Shown here one piece after another: positions 10,797-23,100 of a stretch of 64,000 nt of DNA. Source of the DNA: Atherinomorus stipes (taxonomy: Eukaryota > Chordata > Actinopteri > Atheriniformes > Atherinidae); the NCBI GenBank assembly GCA_023101725.1, contig JALJCO010010529.1, positions 124,001 to 188,000 of the forward strand, read 5' to 3'. The notes beneath the pieces are model-generated. The model was given only the letters and a program-made list of their open reading frames with translations. It was not told where the DNA came from and searched no databases. The position numbers and the translations under genes are program-made. Each line of letters begins with the position of its first letter. The first letter of the stretch is position 1.

Positions 10797-11167
10797 CTTC
10801 TTTCCGGCAGTCCTCCCATGCCTCTTTGTTTCTGGGAAACGAAGTTCTTCTGTGGATAAACGCTAGTTCATTATAGGACAAAGCGGAGAGAAGAAGAACT
10901 CCATTTCCCATAATCCCTCACTCTAGGTTTTCCCGATTAGGTTCCACGTAGCAACAGTGCTGTTTGGAGCCCCAGAGCAGGAAAATTAGTCCTGCTTTTT
11001 TCTTCAGGGGTTGTGTGTCTCTTTGATGAAGTTGTGATTGTTTGTCACGTTTTTTCAACATGTTGTTTACTTTGTTAAAATGAAACGACGGTGTTTCGTG
11101 TTGCTCTGTTAGCTAAACTAAGCTAAGCTAAGGTTGGTTAGTCGGCCTTGTTTACAGTTTTATCAAG
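10797..11167 (+). promoter_or_regulatory. Probable ARFRP1 promoter and 5' UTR with ZNF143-like sites
   Basis: The sequence between the LINE end and the ARFRP1 start codon lacks a TATA box. It holds ACTCCATTTCCCATAATCC (10898-10916), which matches about 15 of 19 bases of the ZNF143/THAP11 (SBS) consensus of vertebrate housekeeping promoters. A second, inverted, weaker match reads ACTTCGTTTCCCAGAAA on the - strand (about 10829-10845). The consensus is from memory; no scoring was done. A TATA-less promoter suits a broadly expressed Golgi GTPase. The transcription start is not determined. Confidence 0.45.
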
Positions 11168-14100
11168 ATGTACACGTTATTATCTGGATTATATAAGTAC
11201 ATGTTCCAGAAGGATGAGTACTGCGTCCTGATCCTGGGGCTGGATAACGCCGGGAAGACGGTGAGTTCAGAGATTATGGTCTGTTCTGTCGAAGTTTGAA
11301 TGCAGATCAAACTTCAGGTTTTCCTGGAGTTAAAAATCCCCCATAAACGCCATGAATGGTCCATGTCAGCTCGCCACGGTGTGTTTTACAGAAGCGGAAC
11401 TTGCTGGTCACTTTTTATAATGTTGTTTTAAAGATAAGTTTGCATATTTGGAACGTGTTTATAACATCTGAACGCGGTTGAGCCAGCTTCAGGCGTGTGT
11501 GATGATCTGTCCAGACCAGGAGCCTCATCATTCAGCACAGCTGCGACTACGTTCTGATCATAAACGGACCAGCTGGTCTGGAGTGAAGTCCAGAAACTTC
11601 CCAACTTTCTCTGCTACATTTCCCTGCCGAGATGTTCCCTCCAGCTGCGCCGATAGTCCAGAAACCTGAGACTGATGAGACTCTCCCGTTCCACCTCATC
11701 CTGATGAGAATGTCCCGCTCCACCTCATCGTGATGAGAATGTCCCGTTCCACCTCATCCTGATGAGAATCTCCCGCTCCACCTCATCCTGATGAGAATCT
11801 CCCGCTCCACCTCATCCTGATGAGAATCTCCCGCTCCACCTCATCCTGATGAGAATGTCCCGTTCCATCTCATCGTGATGAGAATGTCCCGCTCCACCTC
11901 ATCCTGATGAGAATGTCCCGCTCCACCTCATCCTGATGAGAATCTCCCGCTCCACCTCATCCTGATGAGAATCTCCCGCTCCACCTCATCCTGATGAGAA
12001 TGTCCCGTTCCATCTCATCGTGATGAGAATGTCCCGCTCCACCTCATCCTGATGAGTGTCCCGCTCCACCTCATCGTGATGAGAATGTCCCGCTCCACCT
12101 CATCCTGATGAGAATGTCCCGCTCCACCTCATCCTGATGAGAATGTCCCGCTCCACCTCATCCTGATGAGAATGTCCCGCTCCACCTCATCCTGATGAGA
12201 ATGTCCCGCTCCACCTCATCCTGATGAGAATGTCCCGCTCCACCTCATCCTGATGAGAATGTCACGCTCCACCTCATCCTGATGAGAGTGTCCCGCTCCA
12301 CCTCATCCTGATGAGAATGTCCCGCTCCACCTCATCCTGATGAGAATGTCCCGCTCCACCTCATCGTGATGAGAATGTCACGCTCCACCTCATCCTGATG
12401 AGAGTGTCCCGCTCCACCTCATCGTGATGAGAATGTCCCGTTCCATCTCATCGTGATGAGAATGTCCCGCTCCACCTCATCCTGATGAGAATGTCCCGCT
12501 CCACCTCATCCTGATGAGAATGTCCCGTTCCATCTCATCGTGATGAGAATGTCCCGCTCCACCTCATCCTGATGAGAATGTCCCGCTCCACCTCATCCTG
12601 ATGAGAATGTCCCGCTCCACCTCATCCTGATGAGAATGTCACGCTCCACCTCATCCTGATGAGTGTCCCGCTCCACCTCATCCTGATGAGAATGTCCCGC
12701 TCCACCTCATCCTGATGAGAATGTCCCGCTCCACCTCATCGTGATGAGAATGTCCCGTTCCACCTCATCGTGATGAGAATGTCACGCTCCACCTCATCGT
12801 GATGAGAATGTCACGCTCCACCTCATCCTGATGAGAATGTCACGCTCCACCTCATCCTGATGAGAATCTCCCGTTCCACCTCATCGTGATGAGAATGTCC
12901 CGTTCCACCTCATCCTGATGAGACTCTCCCGTTCCACCTCATCGTGATGAGAATGTCCCGTTCCACCTCATCGTGATGAGAATGTCCCGTTCCACCTCAT
13001 CGTGATGAGAATGTCCCGTTCCACCTCATCGTGATGAGACTCTCCCGTTCCACCTCATCGTGATGAGAATGTCCCGCTCCACCTCATCGTGATGAGAATG
13101 TCCCGCTCCACCTCATCGTGATGAGAATGTCCCGTTCCACCTCATCGTGATGAGACTCTCCCGTTCCACCTCATCGTGATGAGAATGTCCCGCTCCACCT
13201 CATCGTGATGAGAATGTCCCGCTCCACCTCATCGTGATGAGAATGTCCCGCTCCACCTCATCGTGATGAGAATGTCCCGTTCCACCTCATCGTGATGAGA
13301 ATGTCCCGCTCCACCTCATCGTGATGAGAATGTCCCGCTCCACCTCATCGTGATGAGAATGTCCCGTTCCACCTCATCGTGATGAGAATGTCCCGTTCCA
13401 CCTCATCGTGATGAGAATGTCCCGCTCCACCTCATCGTGATGAGAATGTCCCGTTCCACCTCATCGTGATGACTCTCCCGCTCCACCTCATCGTGATGTG
13501 AATGTCCCGCTCCACCTCATCCTGATGAGAATGTCCCGCTCCACCTCATCGTGATGAGACTCTCCCGCTCCACCTCATCCTGATGAGAGTGTCCCGCTCC
13601 ACCTCATCCTGATGAGTGTCCCGCTCCACCTCATCCTGATGAGAGTTTCCCGCTCCACCTCATCGTGATGAGAATGTCCCGCTCCACCTCATCCTGATGA
13701 GAGTGTCCCGCTCCACCTCATCGTGATGAGAATGTCCCGCTCCACCTCATCCTGATGAGAATGTCCCGCTCCACCTCATCCTGATGAGAGTGTCCCGCTC
13801 CACCTCATCCTGATGAGAGTGTCCCGCTCCACCTCATCCTGATGAGAATGTCCCGCTCCACCTCATCCTGATGAGAATGTCCCGCTCCACCTCATCGTGA
13901 TGAGAATGTCCCGTTCCACCTCATCGTGATGAGAATGTCCCGCTCCACCTCATCGTGATGAGAATGTCCCGCTCCACCTCATCGTGATGAGAATGTCCCG
14001 CTCCACCTCATCGTGATGAGAATGTCCCGCTCCACCTCATCGTGATGAGAGTGTCCCGCTCCACCTCATCGTGATGAGAATGTCCCGTTCCACCTCATCG

Positions 14101-17100
14101 TGATGACTCTCCCGCTCCACCTCATCGTGATGTGAATGTCCCGCTCCACCTCATCCTGATGAGAATGTCCCGCTCCACCTCATCGTGATGAGACTCTCCC
14201 GCTCCACCTCATCCTGATGAGAGTGTCCCGCTCCACCTCATCCTGATGAGAGTGTCCCGCTCCACCTCATCCTGATGAGAGTTTCCCGCTCCACCTCATC
14301 CTGATGAGAGTGTCCCGCTCCACCTCATCCTGATGAGAGTTTCCCGCTCCACCTCATCCTGATGAGAGTTTCCCGCTCCACCTCATCGTGATGAGAGTGT
14401 CCCGCTCCACCTCATCGTGATGAGAATGTCCCGCTCCACCTCATCGTGATGAGAATGTCCCGCTCCACCTCATCGTGATGAGAATGTCCCGTTCCACCTC
14501 ATCGTGATGAGAATGTCCCGCTCCACCTCATCGTGATGAGAATGTCCCGCTCCACCTCATCGTGATGAGAATGTCCCGCTCCACCTCATCGTGATGAGAA
14601 TGTCCCGCTCCACCTCATCGTGATGAGAATGTCCCGTTCCACCTCATCGTGATGAGAATGTCCCGTTCCACCTCATCGTGATGAGAATGTCCCGTTCCAC
14701 CTCATCGTGATGTGAATGTCCCGTTCCACCTCATCGTGATGAGAATGTCCCGTTCCACCTCATCGTGATGACTCTCCCGCTCCACCTCATCGTGATGTGA
14801 ATGTCCCGCTCCACCTCATCCTGATGAGAATGTCCCGCTCCACCTCATCGTGATGAGACTCTCCCGCTCCACCTCATCCTGATGAGAGTGTCCCGCTCCA
14901 CCTCATCCTGATGAGTGTCCCGCTCCACCTCATCCTGATGAGAGTTTCCCGCTCCACCTCATCGTGATGAGAATGTCCCGCTCCACCTCATCCTGATGAG
15001 AGTGTCCCGCTCCACCTCATCGTGATGAGAATGTCCCGCTCCACCTCATCCTGATGAGAGTTTCCCGCTCCACCTCATCGTGATGAGAATGTCCCGCTCC
15101 ACCTCATCCTGATGAGAGTGTCCCGCTCCACCTCATCGTGATGAGAATGTCCCGCTCCACCTCATCCTGATGAGAATGTCCCGCTCCACCTCATCCTGAT
15201 GAGAGTGTCCCGCTCCACCTCATCCTGATGAGAATGTCCCGCTCCACCTCATCCTGATGAGAATGTCCCGCTCCACCTCATCGTGATGAGAATGTCCCGT
15301 TCCACCTCATCGTGATGAGAATGTCCCGCTCCACCTCATCGTGATGAGAATGTCCCGCTCCACCTCATCGTGATGAGAATGTCCCGCTCCACCTCATCGT
15401 GATGAGTGTCCCGCTCCACCTCATCGTGATGAGAATGTCCCGTGCCACCTCATCGTGATGACTCTCCCGCTCCACCTCATCGTGATGTGAATGTCCCGCT
15501 CCACCTCATCCTGATGAGAATGTCCCGCTCCACCTCATCGTGATGAGACTCTCCCGCTCCACCTCATCCTGATGAGAGTGTCCCGCTCCACCTCATCCTG
15601 ATGAGTGTCCCGCTCCACCTCATCCTGATGAGAGTTTCCCGCTCCACCTCATCCTGATGAGAGTGTCCCGCTCCACCTCATCCTGATGAGAGTTTCCCGC
15701 TCCACCTCATCCTGATGAGAGTTTCCCGCTCCACCTCATCGTGATGAGAGTGTCCCGCTCCACCTCATCCTGATGAGAGTTTCCCGCTCCACCTCATCGT
15801 GATGAGAATGTCCCGCTCCACCTCATCCTGATGAGAGTGTCCCGCTCCACCTCATCGTGATGAGAATGTCCCGCTCCACCTCATCCTGATGAGAATGTCC
15901 CGCTCCACCTCATCCTGATGAGAATGTCCCGCTCCACCTCATCGTGATGAGAATGTCCCGCTCCACCTCATCCTGATGAGAGTGTCCCGCTCCACCTCAT
16001 CCTGATGAGAGTGTCCCGCTCCACCTCATCCTGATGAGAATGTCCCGCTCCACCTCATCCTGATGAGAATGTCCCGCTCCACCTCATCCTGATGAGAATG
16101 TCCCGCTCCACCTCATCGTGATGAGAATGTCCCGCTCCACCTCATCCTGATGAGAATGTCCCGCTCCACCTCATCCTGATGAGAATGTCCCGCTCCACCT
16201 CATCCTGATGAGAGTGTCCCGCTCCACCTCATCCTGATGAGAGTGTCCCGCTCCACCTCATCCTGATGAGAGTGTCCCGCTCCACCTCATCCTGATGAGA
16301 ATGTCCCGCTCCACCTCATCCTGATGAGAATGTCCCGCTCCACCTCATCCTGATGAGAATGTCCCGCTCCACCTCATCCTGATGAGAATCTCATGGTCAT
16401 GATCCAGAAAGCAGGTGGAGATGATGTCATCTTTGTGACATGGCGTGTTATCCTGCTGGAAGCAGCATCAGAGGATGCTGCACTCCGTCATGGTCAGCAA
16501 CAATACTTCGTACATTTTTTGGTACATCTCTAATTCTGCGTGTTATGGCTTTCATGAAACTGCATCTGGAGCTGAAATAGTTTAGTTATGAAAATGAAGG
16601 AAACCTTTTCAGACGGACTCAGTGAGAATCTCAGAAACAGCCAGACAGTAAAATCAGCCGTTTGTTGTCTCCTCGGTGGATTATTATCCAGTTGTGTTGG
16701 AAATTCTGAGTGGATGTGAGTTGGTGATGTCATTTCCAGGAATTAGTTTTGTTTACAACCACAGTACAAGCTAGAAAATAACATAGATGTTATAACGGTT
16801 ACCATGACGACAGCAGCCAGTTTAAATGTGTCTGAAAAGCAACACATATTCCCGCAGAGTTTTACAGAAAGAAAGACAACCGTGAGATCAGCAACAACAT
16901 GGTGCTGTTCACACCAGAAACTTATGGACAGGAAATATCTCATAGAAGTTTAATAAACACAACGATCTTCACATCTACAATCTCGGGTCCCCTGCAGATT
17001 ACGAGCCCCCAGCTCGGAAAAGTGAGTTCACGTCACCGCTTCTGCCCAAACTTAGCTGGAAAAACGAGTTCTGAGACAGCTGGAGAGCAGGGTTATCACC

Positions 17101-20100
17101 AGCTGATGCTTCCACTGATTGCTCCTTCTCTCTGCAGACGTTCCTGGAACAGACCAAAACCAAGTTCAGCAAGAACTACAAGGGGATGAGCCTGTCAAAG
17201 ATCACCACCACCGTGGGTCTGAACAGTAAGTCTGCCCCGGCCTGCAGCTTCACTCTCCTCTGGGATCATCTCCTCCACATCTGGCTTTGGTTTGCCTCCA
17301 CCCCAAAAAGAAAAAATCTGAAGACATTTTTACAGGGTTCATTTCTGTGATGTGTCTGATGACGGGACCGAGTGATGTCCATCAGGGGTGTCAACGTTTA
17401 CGATGTCCCCCCCCCCGTGCACTCAGGACGAACTAACCGTTGTCTACACGGTTCCACGTCAGAGATGAATGATCGTTAGGTTGCACTTGCGCATCCCACC
17501 GTCCCCGCGCAGTCCCCCTGTCCTCCCGCCGTCTCCCTGTCCCCCGCCGTCCTCCCCCTGCCGTCCTCTCACCATCCTCCTGTCGTCCCCCCGCCGTCCT
17601 CCACCTGTCCTTGCGCCCTCCCCCTGTCCTCCTACCATCCTCCCGCCATCCCCCTGCCGCCTCCCATCCTCCCCCTGTCCTCCCCCCATTCTCCCACCGT
17701 CCTCCTGCCATCCTCCCCCCGTCCTCCCCCTGTCCTCCCGCCATCTTCCCACTGTCCTCCCGCCATCTTCCCCCTGTCCTCCCCCCGTCCTCCCCCTGTC
17801 CTCCCGCCATCTTCCCACTGTCCTCCCGCCATCTTCCCCCTGTCCTCCCCCCGTCCTCCCCCTGTCCTCCCGCCATCTTCCCACTGTCCTCCTGAACTCA
17901 GAGCAGAAACACTGTAGCAGAGCCAAAGCTTCTGGATATTGGGGAGACAGAAGCTTCCACCAGCAGGGATGTCTGTCCATGTTTCACAGCTGACCCGAAA
18001 ATGCAGAAATGTTTTATCAGAGAGAAATCAGTCGTGTTCTGCTGATCAACTTTATGTAAACAGTGGCTAACACGAGCGGTTAGCTCTTCTGCTAAACAAA
18101 TGCAGGTGTAACAGTCAGTGTCTGATCGGATTCACGCTCAGAACTTCATTTTCTGGAAAAATATACATGAAACCCAGTTAGCAACAACTTAAGCTAGCTC
18201 TGCTAACTTACATTGAAACATACCCGATACGATGTTTCCACTGCACAGATGTAGTCGGCGTCTGATCAGCTCTGATCACTAAAAGCATCTCTGACCATGT
18301 CCGTCTTCACTGATCCATAAAGAAACATCTGTAACCTCCAGCTGCAGTTTCTGGATCTCTAACAGCGTGAACAGTCTCGCTACCTCAGCACGAAGCAGCG
18401 CCAGTGCTCTGCTGCTGTTCACCACAACCGCGTCCCCGAGTCAACTCGAGGTGACGTCACAGGCTGTGTCTGCTTTTATTATATATACAAATATCAACGC
18501 AACATGGTGGCCCAGGCATCTGTTATATATGCGGATAGTTGGTTACCACCCCTAAAATGCAGTGCTGGTGAGAAATGAAGGAGGGGAGGGTAAAATGATG
18601 TGTACCCGTTTCCACGTGTAGACGTTGACACCCCTCAGGTCCAGACTGCTCCTGTGATCCTTTCTGCTGGTCCTGAAACATCTCCTCCTCTCACAGTTGG
18701 GACCATCGATGTGGGCAAAGCTCGTCTGATGTTCTGGGATCTGGGAGGCCAGGATGAGCTCCAGTCTCTGTGGGACAAGGTGAGTCCGGCCTGGAGCAGC
18801 TGGAGAAGAACCCACGCTGCAGCTGGAAGGGTGATGGATGGAGACTAGGGCTGGGCGGTATGGCATGTTTTTCATATCACCCCATTTTTAGGGCAGAGAC
18901 AGAAAACGGGGTCGGGCTGATCAATCAGCTTCAATCTCGCCGACACGGTGAGAAAAGTGCCCAAGAACACTTCGAGCTGACTCCAGACCTTCTGCACATG
19001 AGCACAATATAATGTTGCCATGACAGCAGGCGGCGCTGATCTATATTCTGGCCCCAAAAACTGTGAATGAGGGAACATTCCTCAAGATGAAAACACGTAA
19101 AAGCTGCTGCTGTTGTTAGCAGAAAGCTAAGGTCCCGATACGATGCCGAACTGTGTGTGAGAGTTTGCAGTGCGTCCGCTCTTCATCTGCTTTGTTTACC
19201 TTCACTTAAGGTCTTCTCGTTTGCTGATTTGCCAGCAAGGTCAAGCCAATAATGGTCAGCCGGTCACTGACTGAACGACTGGCCGAAGCAGATTAGACAT
19301 GTTCCGTCGGCTGAAAAGAACGTCGACGGTGTTAAAGACGGCTGCAGGCGGCCGACGACACAGAACGCACCAACCTGAATCACAGACCCAACGTGTTGTT
19401 GGCTAAGCTAGCTGCTAGCGTTACCACCGCCAGCTGCCACTTTTGCTCGACTGTAAACAGTTGTTTGGTCCACGTCCGATCTTTTAAAGATGAAAAACTT
19501 CCAGCACATAGACGTAGCTCCTGTTTTGGAATTCGTTCCCCCCCGGATAAAGAACGTGCGCTTCACTTTGACAGCTTTCACCAGTTTTTCACCTCACATG
19601 CTGTGGTGATTGCGTCCAGCAGTGAAATCGGTCCCCACTGAAACACGTTCCCACTGCGCATGTTCCAAGCGATGTCTGGACGACTCACCGGTATATGAAA
19701 AGTACATATAACAAAAATAAACACCGGTTTGGGGTATGAACTGGTATACCACACAGCCCTACTGGAGACTGCTTCAGACTGATGGGAATCTCAACTTCAG
19801 GTTCATTAAAAACCTGAAGTTTCCTGCAGATTTTAGATGTTCCCCTTCTGCAACACACCTGCCATCAGCCATTAAACTGAGTCAGGAAGCATGTAAAACC
19901 TGCAGGACAGCAGCCTGGAGGAGCAGGCTTCAGCATCCCTGGTTGGAATGATCCTGTGGCCGAAGAAAGCCAAACTTCACCCGTGGGTGGAGATGGTTGA
20001 AGTTTATTCTACAGGAGATTCTTCTGTCCTTGTCACGTAGCAGAACCAGTCTCCTTCTGTTGGACGTAACATGTTCTCCGCTCCTTCAGGGAAAAATCTG

Positions 20101-23100
20101 TCGGATACCCTGATGTCTGAAAACACTCAAGTCTAATTAAAAATCTGGGAGAAATAATCCATTAAAGTGCAGCTGTCTGACATCGTTCTGATGCTTCAGC
20201 AGGAACATTGGTTGTAGAAGTGGTCCCGACTCGTAGCCTGGTACACCAGCCTGACTAACGTCAGTCTGGGTTCCCTCCATTGGAGAATGATTCCACTCCG
20301 GTAAAAAATTGACCGGACCAATCACAGCGCAGCAGTAGAATTATTAACAGATGAACGTTAAACTCCTCCGACGTCTCCACCACTGTTTCTGCTCTGTTTT
20401 GGTGCGTAACTAACAGCTTCCAGGTCATAGTCACATGACATGCGACACAAACACTTTCTCATATTAGTAGTTCAGCAATAAACAATGCTGACATGTAACA
20501 GAGTATTTATGATAATAAAACCAAACATTCTATGTTAATATACACAAGAAAATTACATTAAATAGAGAGGGGAACATAGCAACGTAGCAACAGAGTGCCG
20601 AACTACGCCAGCTACAGTCACCTCTGATTGGTTCTCTCTGGTTCACTTCCCCCTGTTAGTCCCGCCTCTCGTCTCGCATTGGAGATCAGTCTCGAGCGGA
20701 GGGAATCCAGACTGACGTGCCGTGTATCTCATACATGGCGTTGGTCAGGCTGGTGTACCAGGCTACCCAGCTCGTGCTTCCTCCACGTTTCTGCTCAGGC
20801 CTCCTGCCTGCACGTGTCAGCGATGCCCGTGGAGTTCACTGACTGTATGTGCATGAAAACGACTCTCAGCTCTGAAACACTGCAGCTGGAGTCAGACTGC
20901 AGTGGAACCATCTATTTAGCTTTGTCCTGCAGCTTTTCTCTGCACAAACACACCTGACTCAGATTCATGAGTCATGAAGAACTTCATTGGCTGTTGGATC
21001 CATTAAAGGGACTTGAGGCAAGATTAAGAAACGAAACTCGCGACTGGTGCTTCTGGTAACTGCAGCCACGAGCCAAGCCTTCACGGGAGCACAAACTGAA
21101 GCTATAATGCCACGCTTTTTCTTTGTAGTTCCACTTTTTAGTATCTTTCAGTTGATCTGGATCGTTTGCTGGCGGCAGAAGAATCCATAACTATCGCTTA
21201 CAGTGTTTGAATTTACCGCGACCGTCTTCTTCCTGTATCAAAACTGCGGATGTAGGTCATTTGACGTCACGTCCGCAGGGCAGCGCGGGAAATTCAGACA
21301 CCGAATTGCAGCATTTTGCAGCACACAGCCTGTTTAAGTCAACGGAGAGAAACGTGGATGGAAACGTTATTTTTGGTATTTAGCGTGTCATCACCCATTA
21401 GTATTAAAAAAAATGGACATGCATGTTTGTTTGTTTTTTAATTCCTGCCTCTAGTCCCTTTAAATTTGCGTCAGGTGTGTCAGGGCAAGGACAAATTGAA
21501 AACCTGCAGAGCTGCGGCCCTCGTAGGACCGAGTTAAAATCCCTGATCTAAACTAACCCTCAGCTGGAGTCAAACTCGGTGCTGCAGAGCAGGGTTATTA
21601 TAGTTCACTAAAACTAAAACTAGCAGTGAAAAAAATTTTAGGCAACTGAAATAAAAATAAAAACAAAAATTAAGAAAAAAACTAAAACAAAATAGGAACT
21701 ACAAAGAACAATGCAAAACTAAAACTAAACTGATTTTGGATGAATTCAGTTTAGTTTTTGTTGTCGTTTCGTTTTCTCCCCAGATTAGACGTGTGATGTC
21801 TGTCCTGCAGCAGCTGCTGTTCTTCCACTTTTCCTCCAGAGGGGGGCAGTATAGCAGCTATCCTCTGCGGCACCTGAACTAGAAGAAGGTGCTTAGCAGA
21901 CAAAAACGGCTAAAGTTGCAGCAAGTCCAAAATTTTCATATGCTAAGCTGATATCATATTGTCAATCATATTGACATTTAAAAACACGGTCTCGATCTAT
22001 TGTACTAACGAAATCTCGCGATATTTCATCGTTCTGTTATGAAATCTTGTGAGAATTTACAAAATATATTGAGATTTTGTAACGGAATGATGAAATTACG
22101 TGAGATTTTGTAAGTAAAAGAGATCGATACCGCGTTTTTAAATACGGATTTGATATTGAGATATGAAAATATCGTGATATTTCAGTGTATAGATATGTTT
22201 TCCAACCCCTATTTTTCAAAGTGTCGAAACGATAACAAAACTACTGTTTGCAATGACTGCTGTTTTTTTTCAGCTTTGATATCGGTATCGATGTCAGTTA
22301 TTGGCCACATGAGTTTTAAAGCATCGGATATGGGCCAAAATTCCAGTATGGTGTATCCCGACTTTCAGTCCACCTGTTGTCATTTCTCCTGCAGTACTAC
22401 GCTGAATCCCACGGAGTCATCTACGTCATCGACTCCACAGATGAGGAGCGTCTGTCTGAGTCAAAGGAGGCCTTCGGTGAGTAAGGCTCCTCATCACCTC
22501 ATGGTCTTGCTCCCTGTTGGCTCTGACTCTGACTCCTTCCCTCCTCAGAGAAGATGATCAGCAGCGAGGCGTTGGACGGCGTTCCCCTGCTGGTGCTGGC
22601 CAACAAGCAGGACGTGCCGGTACTTGTGTTTACTGGTCCATCTGTTACGCCTTACTGATGCCACACAGACACAACCTTCTCTGAGCTTCTGACGAACACA
22701 TCATCACTTCTGTAGCAGAACTTTGATCAATCAAGATGAAACCAAACACACCAGAAGTAAAGCTAATAACGTGCGAGTCATTATCAGGCTAGTTCTCATG
22801 ACATCAACACAATCCCGTTTCTCCAATATGGCCGATACATGTCAGCCAGTGAGTTTGTATGAAGACTTTGACTCTGACCAGCATGTTGGTTGGTAACTCA
22901 TCACCCAGTAAAACAGGGGTGCCATACCATACAGCTGTGGGCCTGACTAAGAGAGATAGCCGCATAATAACCCATATAGATTCTTTTTTTAAAAATCCAC
23001 ATTTCTGTGCAAAAAATTTAAGCACATTATTAAAATGTTTGCATTTGAGGAAGAACTTGAAATTTTCTTGATAAATAAGTGCAGTTTCAACAGTATTTGC

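Noticed and set aside
11669..16391. CTGATGAG in each 29-bp unit, recalling the hammerhead ribozyme core
   Set aside because: A hammerhead also needs a GAAA segment and three helices with a cleavage site. The unit has no GAAA, and half the units read GTGATGAG. The motif is just half of the CTCATC...GATGAG inverted repeat.
11669..16391. CRISPR-like array
   Set aside because: There are no unique spacers: repeats are head-to-tail with only point variants, in a vertebrate intron.
17433..17993. Long Gly/Arg/Glu-rich and Pro-rich open frames on both strands
   Set aside because: They run through the homopyrimidine minisatellite and lie inside an ARFRP1 intron. Composition alone keeps them open.
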